Notes under the pieces: generated by a model
Seen by the model: only the letters and a program-made list of their open reading frames with translations
Database searches by the model: none
Told to the model about the DNA's origin: nothing
Position numbers and translations under genes: made by a program
Source: Alcanivorax sp. DSM 26293
GTDB taxonomy: Bacteria > Pseudomonadota > Gammaproteobacteria > Pseudomonadales > Alcanivoracaceae
Reading direction: 5' to 3'
Length of the DNA stretch: 64,000 bases
Assembly: GCF_900107995.1 (NCBI RefSeq)
Contig: NZ_FNUM01000008.1
Span: 62,001-126,000 of the forward strand
Shown here: piece by piece, positions 25,999-34,651 of the stretch
Numbering within the stretch: position 1 is the stretch's first letter
Layout: each line of letters begins with the position of its first letter

Positions 25999-26709
25999 TT
26001 AAAGGTGAAGACCACACTCGGTTTTCTGCTGGCCTTTCCAGCGGCCTTCGCGGCCTTCGCCCTTGAAGGTACAGTGGCTGCAGCCGATGGAGTTGTAGCC
26101 TTCCGCCACCAGCGGGTGGAACGGCAGATCATGCTCCGCGATGTAGCTGTCACGCTGCTCCTTGGTCACGTCGATCATGGGGTTGAACTTGATCATCCCG
26201 CCACGCTCTTCGAAGACCTGCAGGCCCGCCCGATGCTCGGTCTGCCAGCCCATCAGGCTGGAAATCCACAGGTCGTAGTTTTCCTTGGCCTCGTCCAGCG
26301 GGTTCACCTTGTTCACCTGGCAGCACAGGTCCGGATCGGATTCCCACATGCGGTTTTCCAGGGACACCTGGTGGTGATCCGGGTCCGGCGTCACGTCGAT
26401 GACGGTCAGGCCGAAGCGGTCAATCAGGTAGTCCTTGTACTTGAGGGTTTCCTCGAAGTGGTAGCCGGTATCAATGAAATGCACCGGCTGATCAGGACGA
26501 ATCGTGGAGATGATGTGCAGAAAATAGGCAGAGGTCGCCGCGAAGGAAGAGGTCACCATGATCCGTTCGGGAGAAAAATCCTCGAATACCCGGGCGATAC
26601 GTTCCTCAAAACTCAACGGACCATAGACACGATTCAGCTCCGCCAGGGCCTCTTTGGACAGGCCGGCGGTGTTGTCTCCGAAACGTGTAATAAGCTGTGC
26701 ACTACCCAT
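25999..26709 (-). CDS. cysH: Adenylyl-sulfate/phosphoadenylyl-sulfate reductase (iron-sulfur type)
   Basis: 236-aa assimilatory sulfate reduction enzyme making sulfite from APS (or PAPS). Visible: VTSSFAATSAYFLHI (nucleotide loop), HFIDTGYHFEET, and the C-terminal catalytic Cys in KTECGLHL. The CCQ pair (DLCCQVNK) and CSHC are the four Cys ligands of a [4Fe-4S] cluster, pointing to APS rather than PAPS as substrate. Single gene with its own terminator. Confidence 0.93.
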   Translation of the reverse strand: MGSAQLITRFGDNTAGLSKEALAELNRVYGPLSFEERIARVFEDFSPERIMVTSSFAATSAYFLHIISTIRPDQPVHFIDTGYHFEETLKYKDYLIDRFGLTVIDVTPDPDHHQVSLENRMWESDPDLCCQVNKVNPLDEAKENYDLWISSLMGWQTEHRAGLQVFEERGGMIKFNPMIDVTKEQRDSYIAEHDLPFHPLVAEGYNSIGCSHCTFKGEGREGRWKGQQKTECGLHL

Positions 26710-26826
26710 GATCTACAGCACCTCAAAACAGGAATTGCGAGTGCCATGATAGGGTTTCAGCGAAGAAGATAAAGGAATATATGGTGATACTTTTATAACA
26801 TTCGGACATATGCCTCGCGAACCAAC

Positions 26827-26867
26827 CTGTCACCGGGAGCGACTCAGCTGCCCTCCCCCGGCGACAG
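26827..26867 (-). terminator. Hairpin after the outer-membrane protein gene
   Basis: CTGTC (26827-26831) pairs with GACAG (26863-26867), extended by GC-rich strands inside. It lacks a good T run, so termination is uncertain. Confidence 0.4.
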
Positions 26868-26879
26868 TGATTCTGCGGG

Positions 26880-27392
26880 TCAGAACCGGTAGTTCAAGCC
26901 CAGACCGATCAGCTCCTGGGAGCCAAAGTCATTATCTACCAGGCGCAGATACTCCAGGCTCATGCTGATGTGCTCTTCCATACCCAGATCAAAACCGCCG
27001 CCATAGGAAGCGCCGTCGTCACGCAGGGTTTCGCCGTTGAAGTCATTCTCCACGTAGCTGTAGCCACCGATCAGATACGGGCGAACTGCACCGGCTACGG
27101 GCGGCGTCAGTCGGGCATAGACGCCGTAGTGGAAATCGTTTTCCACCTCCACCCCCCGGTAGGAATCATCACCGAAGGCCTTGCCCGCATGGACCTCGGC
27201 ACTGATCAGTTCATGCAGAACCATGCCTCCCCGCACTGTCAGCCCTGTCAGAGTCACGTTGCTCACCGAACCACGATCGATGTTCAGCATATTCACCTGG
27301 GCACCGGTGTAGAACTCCGCCTGTGCTGCAGTACCGGCCAACAGCAAACCCGCTGCAAGCGTTCCACGAAAAATTCCGGATTGTTTCAACAT
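26880..27392 (-). CDS. Small outer-membrane beta-barrel protein
   Basis: 170-aa exported protein: signal peptide ending GTAAQA-EF (about residue 25), then eight or so amphipathic strands, ending in LNYRF, the C-terminal aromatic used for outer-membrane insertion. It resembles the OmpA-like/OmpW-like small barrel group. AAGGAGA precedes ATG 27392. Function not known. Confidence 0.75.
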   Translation of the reverse strand: MLKQSGIFRGTLAAGLLLAGTAAQAEFYTGAQVNMLNIDRGSVSNVTLTGLTVRGGMVLHELISAEVHAGKAFGDDSYRGVEVENDFHYGVYARLTPPVAGAVRPYLIGGYSYVENDFNGETLRDDGASYGGGFDLGMEEHISMSLEYLRLVDNDFGSQELIGLGLNYRF

Positions 27393-27426
27393 TCAGCTCT
27401 CCTTGGTTTTTCTTATCAGTCCCACC

Positions 27427-27443
27427 GCGGGGAATAGCCCCGC
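27427..27443. other. Short GC hairpin in a 303-base gap
   Basis: GCGGGG-AATAG-CCCCGC in the divergent gap 27393-27696 between the outer-membrane barrel and DUF4168 genes. Apart from this I see no gene or clear regulator site in the gap. Confidence 0.35.
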
Positions 27444-27696
27444 TTACCCATTGAAACTGTCACAGCGGAAAAATGAAAGGGTTACACGCCGGATCCGGTT
27501 TGCCGGTCTGATCTGATGACTCAAGTGACGTCTACCACCACGCAGATTTACATAACTTAACAAAAACGGCGGAACGGCTGCTCTCAATCATGTCGGACCT
27601 TGCATGTGTCACTCGCGACGACGCAAGACGTTATGACACAGAAACGGCCTTCTGATTTTTATTCGGGGGCATGAATATGCGAAGGAGACTGATTCC

Positions 27697-28107
27697 ATGA
27701 AAAAGCCAATGATCACCCTGGCCGCACTACTGTTTTCCGGTGCCCTGACCGCCACCGCCACGGCCCAACAGCCCGGAAACCCCGCCACTCCCCAGCAAAA
27801 CGCACCGCAAACCCAGACCATGCAGACGCCACAGAATCTGCCGGATGAGTCTGAATTTTCCGATGCGGATCTTGATGCCTTTATTGCCACCCAGAAAGAG
27901 ATGGCAGGGATCCAGCAGACTTATTCCCGGAAACTGCAAGCCAGCAAGGATGAGCCCCAAAAGGCCATGAAGGTGCAGCAGGAAGCCCAGCAGAAAATGG
28001 TAGAAGCCGTGGAAGAGAACGGGCTCGAACTGGAAAGATACAATCAGATCGTTCGCCTGGCACAGCATGATGCGGACTTCCGCGCCACGCTTCAGGAAAA
28101 GCTCTAA
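27697..28107 (+). CDS. DUF4168 family exported protein
   Basis: 136-aa protein with signal peptide (cut near TATA-QQ), a Pro/Gln-rich linker (residues about 25-50) and the DUF4168 domain: FSDADLDAFIATQKEMAGIQQTYS ... NGLELERYNQIVRLAQHDADFRATLQ. The helical domain is found in many envelope proteins of unknown role. AAGGAG precedes ATG 27697. It shares a bidirectional terminator with the receptor gene that follows. Confidence 0.85.
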   Translation: MKKPMITLAALLFSGALTATATAQQPGNPATPQQNAPQTQTMQTPQNLPDESEFSDADLDAFIATQKEMAGIQQTYSRKLQASKDEPQKAMKVQQEAQQKMVEAVEENGLELERYNQIVRLAQHDADFRATLQEKL

Positions 28108-28118
28108 TACTGAGACTT

Positions 28119-28149
28119 AAAAAAACGCCGGCAAATGCCGGCGTTTTTT
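28119..28149. terminator. Bidirectional terminator between DUF4168 and TonB receptor genes
   Basis: ACGCCGGC-AAAT-GCCGGCGT with A run before and T run after, serving both convergent genes. Confidence 0.93.
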
Positions 28150-28162
28150 CTTCCACTCGCTT

Positions 28163-30115
28163 TTAGAAATTCACCGTTACCCCGAGCCAGTAACGCCGAC
28201 CATCTTCCACATAACCGTACTCATCCTCGAAGATTTTCCTGTCGGCCAGATTGTAGATACCGGTATTCAGCTTCGCCTGGGGTGAGAGACGGAACCCTAC
28301 CCCCGCATCCACCAGGGTATTGGATGGGGCGATGATCGCACTGCTGGATGGGCCGGTGGTCGGCTGGCTTTCCTTACCCCGGTAGCGCACCGTCAGCCAG
28401 GGAGAAACCGTGTCCGTGGCCTGCCAGTTGGCCTGCAGACTGGCCAGATGCTCTGGCAGTTGGTTGAGGGGCTCGCCCTTGTAATCGCCGGATTTTTGCT
28501 CGGAATCCGTATAGGTATAACTCAGGTTCAGGGACAGCACCCGGTAGAACGTGGTCGACAGGGCAGCTTCCACACCCTGGGTTACCGCTTCATCCACATT
28601 GACCCGATAGGTGGGGTCGGAACCGAACTGGTTGGGGCCATCAGTGCAGATCTCGATCGGACAGGCGATGCGGGTGATCTTGTCTTCAAAGTCGTTATGG
28701 AAAACCGTGACATTGGCCTGAAGGTCCCGGCCGGCGTTGAAGTACAGCCCCAGCTCCTTGTTCACGGACGTTTCCGGCTCCAGATCCGGGTTACCATAGA
28801 TATTGCCACCGCGGCTCACCTGTCCCCAATCCGGAGTAATCTCTCGCAGGGAGGGAGACCGGAAGCCGGTGGAGACACCGCCTTTCAGGGTCCAGCGGGG
28901 GCTGAACCCCCACACGCCATAAAGACGCGGGCTGAAGTGGCTACCAAAGTCATCATCGTCATCCATCCGTGCCCCGGCGGTAAGCGCGAACGTATCCGTG
29001 AGCATCCATTCGTCTTCCGCAAAGAGTGCGTATTTGGCGGTATCAATTCGGGTACGGTCGGAAATCCGGTTGGAGGTCTTGTCGGAGAGCGCTTCCTCGA
29101 TAAAGTCCGCACCCAGTGTCAGCCGGTGATCCCCCAGCGGCATCACCAGTGACGTCTTGGCAGAGGTGTTGGTAATCACCATTTCGCGGCTCTCGTTTTC
29201 CGCCCTCTCCCGTTGCACGTAGGTGTCTGAGGTACCGATTGCCCAGCGTCCAGTATGGCTCAATGAAAAAGCTTCGCGGGTACTGCGGTTGTCGGAATCG
29301 GTACACCCACCCCGGCAGCCGGTCGCCTGGGCACTGTAGCCGATCAGAGAGCGGCGCCGCTGGTCCACCTGGCTGGCCTCCAGCACGACGTCGTGATCCT
29401 TGCTGGGTGTCACCGACAATTTGGCAGTCAGATTTTTCAGGTTTTTTTCTTCAAAACCGTTTTCAAACAAATCTTCTTCCCGATCCTGGAAGCGACCATA
29501 AAGCTGCAAACCGACCAGGCCGTCCTTGAGAGGGCCGGTGAGGCTGAAATTACCCTGCTTGATATCACCGGAGCGGGAGTCATCCTGAATAATGGTGTCC
29601 AGCTGAACGGCGCCTCCCCACTCGTCGGCCACCTTGCGGGTAATCACATTGATCACCCCGCCAATGGCATCGGATCCGTAAAGGGTGGACATGGGACCGC
29701 GCACCACCTCAATCCGCTCGATACTTTGCAGGGGCGGCAGCCAGTCCTGCTCGAAACCGGCACTGCCGTTGGGACGGGTTTCGCGAGTGGAAACCCGTTT
29801 GCCATCCACCAGAATCAAGGTATACGCCGAAGGCATACCGCGCATGACAATATCCGTGCCGCGATCACCGGAACCCCCACCGGTAACAATCACCCCGGGA
29901 ATATCGCGCAGGGCATCGGTGGCATCCTTGTAGTAGCGCTGCTCAATCTGCTCCCGGTTAATCACGCTGATGGAAGCCGGCGCATCTTCCACTTGCTGAG
30001 CGAAGCCACCGGCAGTCACGGAAATCTGCCCCAGTTCATGGCTCCCCTGTTCTGCCCAGGCCATTCCGCTGGTCGCCAACAGCACTAACCCCAGGTTCCC
30101 CAAACGCATTCCCAT
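28163..30115 (-). CDS. TonB-dependent siderophore receptor, catecholate (FepA/PfeA-like)
   Basis: 650-aa outer-membrane receptor. Signal peptide (LVLLATSGMAWA-EQ), TonB box region GQISVTAGG, plug motifs IVMRGMPSAYTLILVDGKRV and RIEVVRGPMSTLYGSDAIGGVINVITRK, and a barrel ending VTVNF. A Cys pair in an extracellular loop (TGCRGGCTD) is typical of enterobactin-type receptors. ATG 30115 has GAGGAG upstream. A candidate Fur box lies in the 155-base upstream gap. It adjoins a two-component system, as PfeA does with PfeR/PfeS. Confidence 0.9.
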   Translation of the reverse strand: MGMRLGNLGLVLLATSGMAWAEQGSHELGQISVTAGGFAQQVEDAPASISVINREQIEQRYYKDATDALRDIPGVIVTGGGSGDRGTDIVMRGMPSAYTLILVDGKRVSTRETRPNGSAGFEQDWLPPLQSIERIEVVRGPMSTLYGSDAIGGVINVITRKVADEWGGAVQLDTIIQDDSRSGDIKQGNFSLTGPLKDGLVGLQLYGRFQDREEDLFENGFEEKNLKNLTAKLSVTPSKDHDVVLEASQVDQRRRSLIGYSAQATGCRGGCTDSDNRSTREAFSLSHTGRWAIGTSDTYVQRERAENESREMVITNTSAKTSLVMPLGDHRLTLGADFIEEALSDKTSNRISDRTRIDTAKYALFAEDEWMLTDTFALTAGARMDDDDDFGSHFSPRLYGVWGFSPRWTLKGGVSTGFRSPSLREITPDWGQVSRGGNIYGNPDLEPETSVNKELGLYFNAGRDLQANVTVFHNDFEDKITRIACPIEICTDGPNQFGSDPTYRVNVDEAVTQGVEAALSTTFYRVLSLNLSYTYTDSEQKSGDYKGEPLNQLPEHLASLQANWQATDTVSPWLTVRYRGKESQPTTGPSSSAIIAPSNTLVDAGVGFRLSPQAKLNTGIYNLADRKIFEDEYGYVEDGRRYWLGVTVNF

Positions 30116-30231
30116 CTTCCTTATCTCCTCAATCATCTCGACAACAGGACCGGACGCTCAAACAGAGACGGATCCCCCGAACACGGCCAGAGCCGCATAA
30201 ACATGAATGAACATGCTTCACGGCAAGAGAT

Positions 30232-30250
30232 GATATTGATTCTTATTTGC
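30232..30250. promoter_or_regulatory. Candidate Fur box before the receptor gene
   Basis: GATATTGATTCTTATTTGC matches 13 of 19 positions of the classical Fur consensus GATAATGATAATCATTATC. Confidence 0.5.
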
Positions 30251-30270
30251 AGATAAAGAAGATTTACAAA

Positions 30271-31611
30271 CTATACAGCCGCCGGCAGGCGCAGGTGGAT
30301 CCGCAGACCTGGACTCACGTTTTCGGCCCATAGCTGGCCGCCCAGGCGCTGTACCGCACGGCGGGCAATGCTCAACCCCAGACCGAAACCACTGTTGCCG
30401 GCACGGGCACTGTCCAGCCGGACGAAAGGCGCGAAGATATCCTCCAGCCGCTCCGCAGGCACACCGGGCCCCTGATCAGTCACCCACAGGTGCCACCACA
30501 TGCCTTCCCTGGCGCCGCAGAGGGACACACTTCCCTGGGCGGGAGAATAGCGCACCGCGTTCCGCACCAGGTTTTCCAGTACCTGGGCCAGGGCATTCAG
30601 ATTGCCGCGGACCTGGGCGTCGACAGGCAAGTCACAGGGGAAGCGGGAGGGATGCCAGTCACTTTCGAACGCGGCGTTATCGCTCACCACATCCCACAGT
30701 GCCCACAACGAAATTGACTCCTGCCCGGCATCATCGGACTCCGTGTCCTGCCATCCCAGTGCCAGGGTATCGTTCACCAGGGTACGCATCTGGATCAGCT
30801 CCCTGGCCACCCGTTGCCGCAGGGCTTGCTCGTCCATCTGGCTTTCCAGGGCCACCGCCAGACGACTGAGGGGCGTACGCAACTCGTGGGACATGTCATT
30901 GAGGAGCTGGCGCTGGGTGGTCAGCATGGCCGACACCTGTTCGGCCATGTGATTGAAGCTGCGGGCCACATCACCAAATTCGTCCCGGCGCTGACTCAGC
31001 GGTGGGTGGACCCGGGCCTCCGGGTCATCCTTGAATTGCATCACCTGCTGCTGCAAGCCGCGCAGCGGCCCGCGGACGCGCCAGAACAGCACCAGCCCCA
31101 GTGCCAGGGCCACCAGGGCGGGTAACCCCACCATTAACAGGGACTCCCATATCGGCCAGTCCTGAGCAGGCATGAAGCGAGGCGGTAGCTGCATGACCAG
31201 GCGACCCTGTTCCGGTCGCTGGGGAAAAGGCACACCGATATAAGGCATGGAGCGATAACGAAAACTCATGCGCCACTCCAGCCCCCGCTGAAACCGCAGG
31301 CCGTCCCGCTCTGATTCTGTCAGCGGCATACCGCTGAGCGACTGGTCATCCTGGCTGACCACCATGATGTCGCCGGGTTCATGCTCAGCCACGGCAGCGA
31401 TCCAGGCCGCCACACCCGGAGCCCCCTCCTTCAGCCAGGCTTGTTCCGCATCGGCGGCATAACCGCGCATCACGGTTTTCGCCTCATTACTGAGCAACAA
31501 CGCCCGGTTACTCAGGGTGCGATTGAGCCAGTGGCTGAGCGTGACGGTACACACCGCCGTTACCATCAGCAGCATTGCCAGTCGCCAAAGCAGGGAATGT
31601 CGATCAAGCAT
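30271..31611 (-). CDS. Sensor histidine kinase
   Basis: 446-aa membrane kinase: TM helix near residues 8-28, periplasmic domain to about residue 155, second TM (ESLLMVGLPALVALALGLVLFW). Then HAMP, the HisKA dimerisation box with MSHELRTPLSRL (phospho-His), and the HATPase domain with N-box VLENLVRNAVRYS, DQGPGVP and GFGLGLSIA. Its ATG shares one base with the response-regulator stop (TGATG). It probably senses a siderophore-related or envelope signal and controls the adjacent receptor. Confidence 0.92.
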   Translation of the reverse strand: MLDRHSLLWRLAMLLMVTAVCTVTLSHWLNRTLSNRALLLSNEAKTVMRGYAADAEQAWLKEGAPGVAAWIAAVAEHEPGDIMVVSQDDQSLSGMPLTESERDGLRFQRGLEWRMSFRYRSMPYIGVPFPQRPEQGRLVMQLPPRFMPAQDWPIWESLLMVGLPALVALALGLVLFWRVRGPLRGLQQQVMQFKDDPEARVHPPLSQRRDEFGDVARSFNHMAEQVSAMLTTQRQLLNDMSHELRTPLSRLAVALESQMDEQALRQRVARELIQMRTLVNDTLALGWQDTESDDAGQESISLWALWDVVSDNAAFESDWHPSRFPCDLPVDAQVRGNLNALAQVLENLVRNAVRYSPAQGSVSLCGAREGMWWHLWVTDQGPGVPAERLEDIFAPFVRLDSARAGNSGFGLGLSIARRAVQRLGGQLWAENVSPGLRIHLRLPAAV

Positions 31612-32321
31612 CACAGATGAGCGGTCACCAGGGTATAGCCCTGCCCCCAGACGGTGCGCACGGTGGATTCCGACACCCCGGCAGCACGCAACTTGCGGCG
31701 CAGATGGCTGACATGCAAGTCCAGGCTGCGGTCGTGGCGACCCCATCCCCGATACAGCACAGCCTGATAGAGGAAGGGCTTGCTCAACACCTGGTCACGG
31801 TGCTCCAGCAACACCTGCAGGAGACGGAATTCAGTGCCGGTCAGGCCCAGATCCTGATGCCGATAACTCGCACCCTGGCTGGCCTCGTCCAGCACCAGAC
31901 CACCGGCGGCTTCCGTTAGCGCAGGCCGATGCCGCTCCAGGCTGACCCGCCGTAACAGCGCCTCCACCCGTACCGCCAGTTCGGCCATGCTGAACGGCTT
32001 TGGCAGGTAATCATCGGCGCCACCAATCAGCCCTTGAATCCTGGCCTGCTCGTCACCCAGGGCGGACACCACGATCACGGGCACCGGGCTTCTCCGGCGA
32101 AGCTGTGCCAGCAATTCCAGCCCATTCAGACCGGGCAGCAGGATGTCCAGCAATACCAGATCAAAGTCACCGGAAGCCGCCGCCGCCAAACCCCGGGCGC
32201 CATCCGCACAGAGGGTGGTTTGATAACGGCGCTCCGTCAGAAAGTCACGCAGATGGGCGCCGAGTAGCGCATCGTCTTCGATGATCAGCAGGCGGGAAGG
32301 GATATGGGCAACGGCATTCAT
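31611..32321 (-). CDS. OmpR/PhoB-type response regulator
   Basis: 236-aa regulator. Receiver domain with IIEDD near the N-terminus, phospho-acceptor Asp in LVLLDILLPGLNG, and KPF lysine. The C-terminal winged helix ends in LDLHVSHLRRKLRAAG...VRTVWGQGYTLV. ATG 32321 (MNAVAHIPSRLL) gives the normal length; the frame is open upstream through a Fur-like site. It is the first gene of the regulator-kinase pair. Confidence 0.93.
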   Translation of the reverse strand: MNAVAHIPSRLLIIEDDALLGAHLRDFLTERRYQTTLCADGARGLAAAASGDFDLVLLDILLPGLNGLELLAQLRRRSPVPVIVVSALGDEQARIQGLIGGADDYLPKPFSMAELAVRVEALLRRVSLERHRPALTEAAGGLVLDEASQGASYRHQDLGLTGTEFRLLQVLLEHRDQVLSKPFLYQAVLYRGWGRHDRSLDLHVSHLRRKLRAAGVSESTVRTVWGQGYTLVTAHL

Positions 32322-32326
32322 TCGCG

Positions 32327-32345
32327 AATGATAAGAATTACCATT
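32327..32345. promoter_or_regulatory. Candidate Fur box at the regulator start
   Basis: AATGATAA-GAA-TTACCATT: arms pair at 7 of 8 positions, as in Fur sites. It lies immediately before the response-regulator ATG, so binding would block its expression. Confidence 0.55.
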
Positions 32346-32425
32346 CGCTGAATCCAGCATTATTTGAATCAAATTCAAAAAAGGGCTCCGTCTTACATTC
32401 TTTACAGCCCCCGCGTCTATTTAAA

Positions 32426-32444
32426 AAGAACCATTCTCATTACC
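32426..32444. promoter_or_regulatory. Candidate Fur box before the PepSY operon
   Basis: On the minus strand GGTAATGAGAATGGTTCTT, about 14 of 19 matches to GATAATGAGAATCATTATC. Confidence 0.6.
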
Positions 32445-32481
32445 ATCCCTGGCATCGAAATTTGCCGAGCCCTCCCCCGCT

Positions 32482-33087
32482 GTGAACAAGAAACGCAAAG
32501 CCTTCTGGCTGAAACAGCTCCACCAATGGCACTGGATCACCTCGGCCCTGTGCCTGATCAGCCTGCTGTTATTCAGCCTCACCGGGATCACCCTGAACCA
32601 TGCCAGCGCCATTGGTGCAGATCCGACGGTACAGGAACAGGAAGCCCTATTGCCCGCCCCACTGCGGCAACAGCTCGCCCTCAGGCAAGAAGGGGCCCTG
32701 CCCATGCCCGTCCGCGTCTGGCTGGAACGGGAGATGCAGATCCGTACCGGTGACAAAGTCGCCGAATGGTCCGCCGGGGAAGTCTATCTGGCCCTGCCCC
32801 GCCCCGGCGGCGATGCCTGGCTGGCCATTGATCTCAATGATGGCAGCGTGCTGGCCGAACAGACCGACCGGGGCTGGATCGCCTTTTTCAATGACCTGCA
32901 CAAGGGACGGCATACCGGCGCGGCCTGGACCTGGTTTATCGACATCTTCGCCGTGGCCAGCCTGCTGTTCGCACTCACCGGCCTTGGGCTGATGATGCTC
33001 CACGCCAAACGTCGTCCGGCCACCTGGCCGGTGACCCTGGCCGGGCTGGCACTGCCCTGGTTACTGATCGTGTTTTTCATGCACTAA
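32482..33087 (+). CDS. PepSY-associated transmembrane protein
   Basis: 201-aa inner-membrane protein starting at GTG 32482. First helix with WLKQLHQWHWITSALCLISLLLFSLTGITLNH, a periplasmic segment with a PepSY-like fold (residues about 45-145), then FFNDLHKGRHTGAAWTWFIDIFAVASLLFALTGLGL and a last helix. Conserved His (HQWHW, LHKGRH) recall haem- or iron-handling PepSY proteins. It is first in a three-gene operon with DUF2271 and DUF4198, a set known near iron-uptake genes. Confidence 0.88.
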   Translation: MNKKRKAFWLKQLHQWHWITSALCLISLLLFSLTGITLNHASAIGADPTVQEQEALLPAPLRQQLALRQEGALPMPVRVWLEREMQIRTGDKVAEWSAGEVYLALPRPGGDAWLAIDLNDGSVLAEQTDRGWIAFFNDLHKGRHTGAAWTWFIDIFAVASLLFALTGLGLMMLHAKRRPATWPVTLAGLALPWLLIVFFMH

Positions 33088-33099
33088 AAGGACAGCCCC

Positions 33100-33588
33100 A
33101 TGCGTTTATTCCCCGTCTTGCTGTTTTCTCTGCTGGCCGGTTATGCCGGCGCCGATACCTTTCAGGTGGAAGTGGAAATCCCCCGATTAAGAGTGGCGGA
33201 ATACCACGCGCCCTACGTGGCCTTCTGGGTAGAAAACAGTGATCGCAGCACCATCCTGCCACTGGGCCTGTGGTACGACGACCAGGAAAAGTGGCTCAAG
33301 GATATCCGCCAATGGTGGCGACGTACCGGCCGTGGCCAGCAAAAGCCCTATGACGGCCTCACCGGCGCCACCCGCAGCCCGGGCAAACACTCGGTGGATT
33401 TCAGCGAACTGCAACGCCTGCAGGAGCTGCCGAAGGGGAATTACCAACTGGTGGTGGAAGCCTCTCGGGAAGTGGGCGGCCGTGAAGTGGTGCGTCTGCC
33501 CTTCCAGTGGCCCGCCAGCCGACCTCAGCAACACCAGGCTAACGGTAGCAGTGAACTGGGCACCGTCACGTTGACCCTCACCCCCTGA
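33100..33588 (+). CDS. DUF2271 domain protein
   Basis: 162-aa exported protein with signal peptide (LLAGYAGA-DT). The DUF2271 pattern is visible: YVAFWVENSDRSTILPLGLWYDDQEKWLKDIRQWWRRTG, then the GLTGATRSPG loop and a C-terminal beta strand pair. It is 12 bases after the PepSY gene and 28 before DUF4198. Probably periplasmic; its role in iron or FMN-dependent chemistry is unproven. Confidence 0.87.
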   Translation: MRLFPVLLFSLLAGYAGADTFQVEVEIPRLRVAEYHAPYVAFWVENSDRSTILPLGLWYDDQEKWLKDIRQWWRRTGRGQQKPYDGLTGATRSPGKHSVDFSELQRLQELPKGNYQLVVEASREVGGREVVRLPFQWPASRPQQHQANGSSELGTVTLTLTP

Positions 33589-33616
33589 CGCCAATCACCA
33601 TGAAAAGGAGAACACC

Positions 33617-34417
33617 ATGAACACCACACTGAAGCGCATCAGCCTGTTATCCCTGCTGGCAATGGCATTGCCCGCCCAGGCCCACAAGCTGTGGCTGCTG
33701 CCCAGCCATACCAGTGTCTCCGAGCCCCAGTGGGTCACCGTGGATGCCAGCATCTCCAATGACATCTTCGCCGTGGAGCGCGCCTACCCGCTGGATTATC
33801 TGCAAGTCACCGGCCCGGATGGTCAGGCCGCTACCGTGGAAAATCTGCTTAAAGGTCACCGCCGCAGCGTCTTCGATGTGAACCTGGACAAACCCGGCAG
33901 CTACCGGATCGCCGTGGCCAACCCCGGTTATTTCCTGATGTACCAGGTGAACGGTGAACGTCAACGCGCCCGTGGCATGAATGCGGACAAACTGCTCGCC
34001 GAGCTCCCCAAAAATGCCAGCGACGTAACCCTGATTGAAGTCCATAACCGCCTGGAGACTGTGGTCACCCTGGGCGCTCCGACCCCCATTGCGCCCACCG
34101 GTAAAGGCATGGAACTGGAAATGCTGACCCACCCCAACGATCTGTACGCGGGTGAAACCTCGCAATGGCGTCTGCTGGTAGACGGCAAACCGGCCACCGG
34201 TGTGGCAATGGAACTGGTCCCCGGCGGCACCCGTTATCGGGATAGCCAGGACAACTGGACCGTGATCAGCGACGACAAGGGGATGCTGTCCATCACCTGG
34301 CCGGCCGCCGGTCGCTACTACCTGGAAGCCGCCAGCACTGATGACAGGGTCAGCAACCCGAAAGCCGACCAGCGCCGGCTGCAATATCTGGGGACCGTGG
34401 AAGTGTTGCCGATGTGA
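33617..34417 (+). CDS. DUF4198 domain protein
   Basis: 266-aa periplasmic protein: signal peptide (LALPAQA-HK) with mature N-terminus HKLWLLPSHT, characteristic of DUF4198 and suggesting metal binding by the exposed His. Two Ig-like beta segments follow (WVTVDASISNDIF ... and NDLYAGETSQWRLLVDGKPATGVAMELVPGG). AAAAGGAG precedes ATG 33617. Last gene of the PepSY/DUF2271/DUF4198 operon, likely Fur-controlled. Confidence 0.87.
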   Translation: MNTTLKRISLLSLLAMALPAQAHKLWLLPSHTSVSEPQWVTVDASISNDIFAVERAYPLDYLQVTGPDGQAATVENLLKGHRRSVFDVNLDKPGSYRIAVANPGYFLMYQVNGERQRARGMNADKLLAELPKNASDVTLIEVHNRLETVVTLGAPTPIAPTGKGMELEMLTHPNDLYAGETSQWRLLVDGKPATGVAMELVPGGTRYRDSQDNWTVISDDKGMLSITWPAAGRYYLEAASTDDRVSNPKADQRRLQYLGTVEVLPM

Positions 34418-34517
34418 GAGGCGGCGGCGAGCGTCTAGCTGCTTGCTTCGAGTGTATCGCGGGTGGGCCCGTGCAGAATAAAAACGCCCTGCCCGCGACA
34501 TTATTCCTGGCCTTTCT

Positions 34518-34600
34518 GTAGGAGCGTCGCTGGCGGCGCGATTCGGACTTTAGGGAGGGCTGGGCTCTTTATGTAGGAGCTATGCCCGGGCGAGCACTTC
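34518..34600. repeat. Two REP-like words
   Basis: GTAGGAGCGTCGCTGGCGG (34518) and TGTAGGAGCTATGC (34572), one of each REP family, in the 234-base gap between convergent genes. A hairpin-like AAAACGCCCTGCCCGCG precedes them. Confidence 0.6.
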
Positions 34601-34651
34601 CCAACCTTTCCCTACCCAACCGAGCGTAGCTCGTAGCTCGAAACTATCCCT

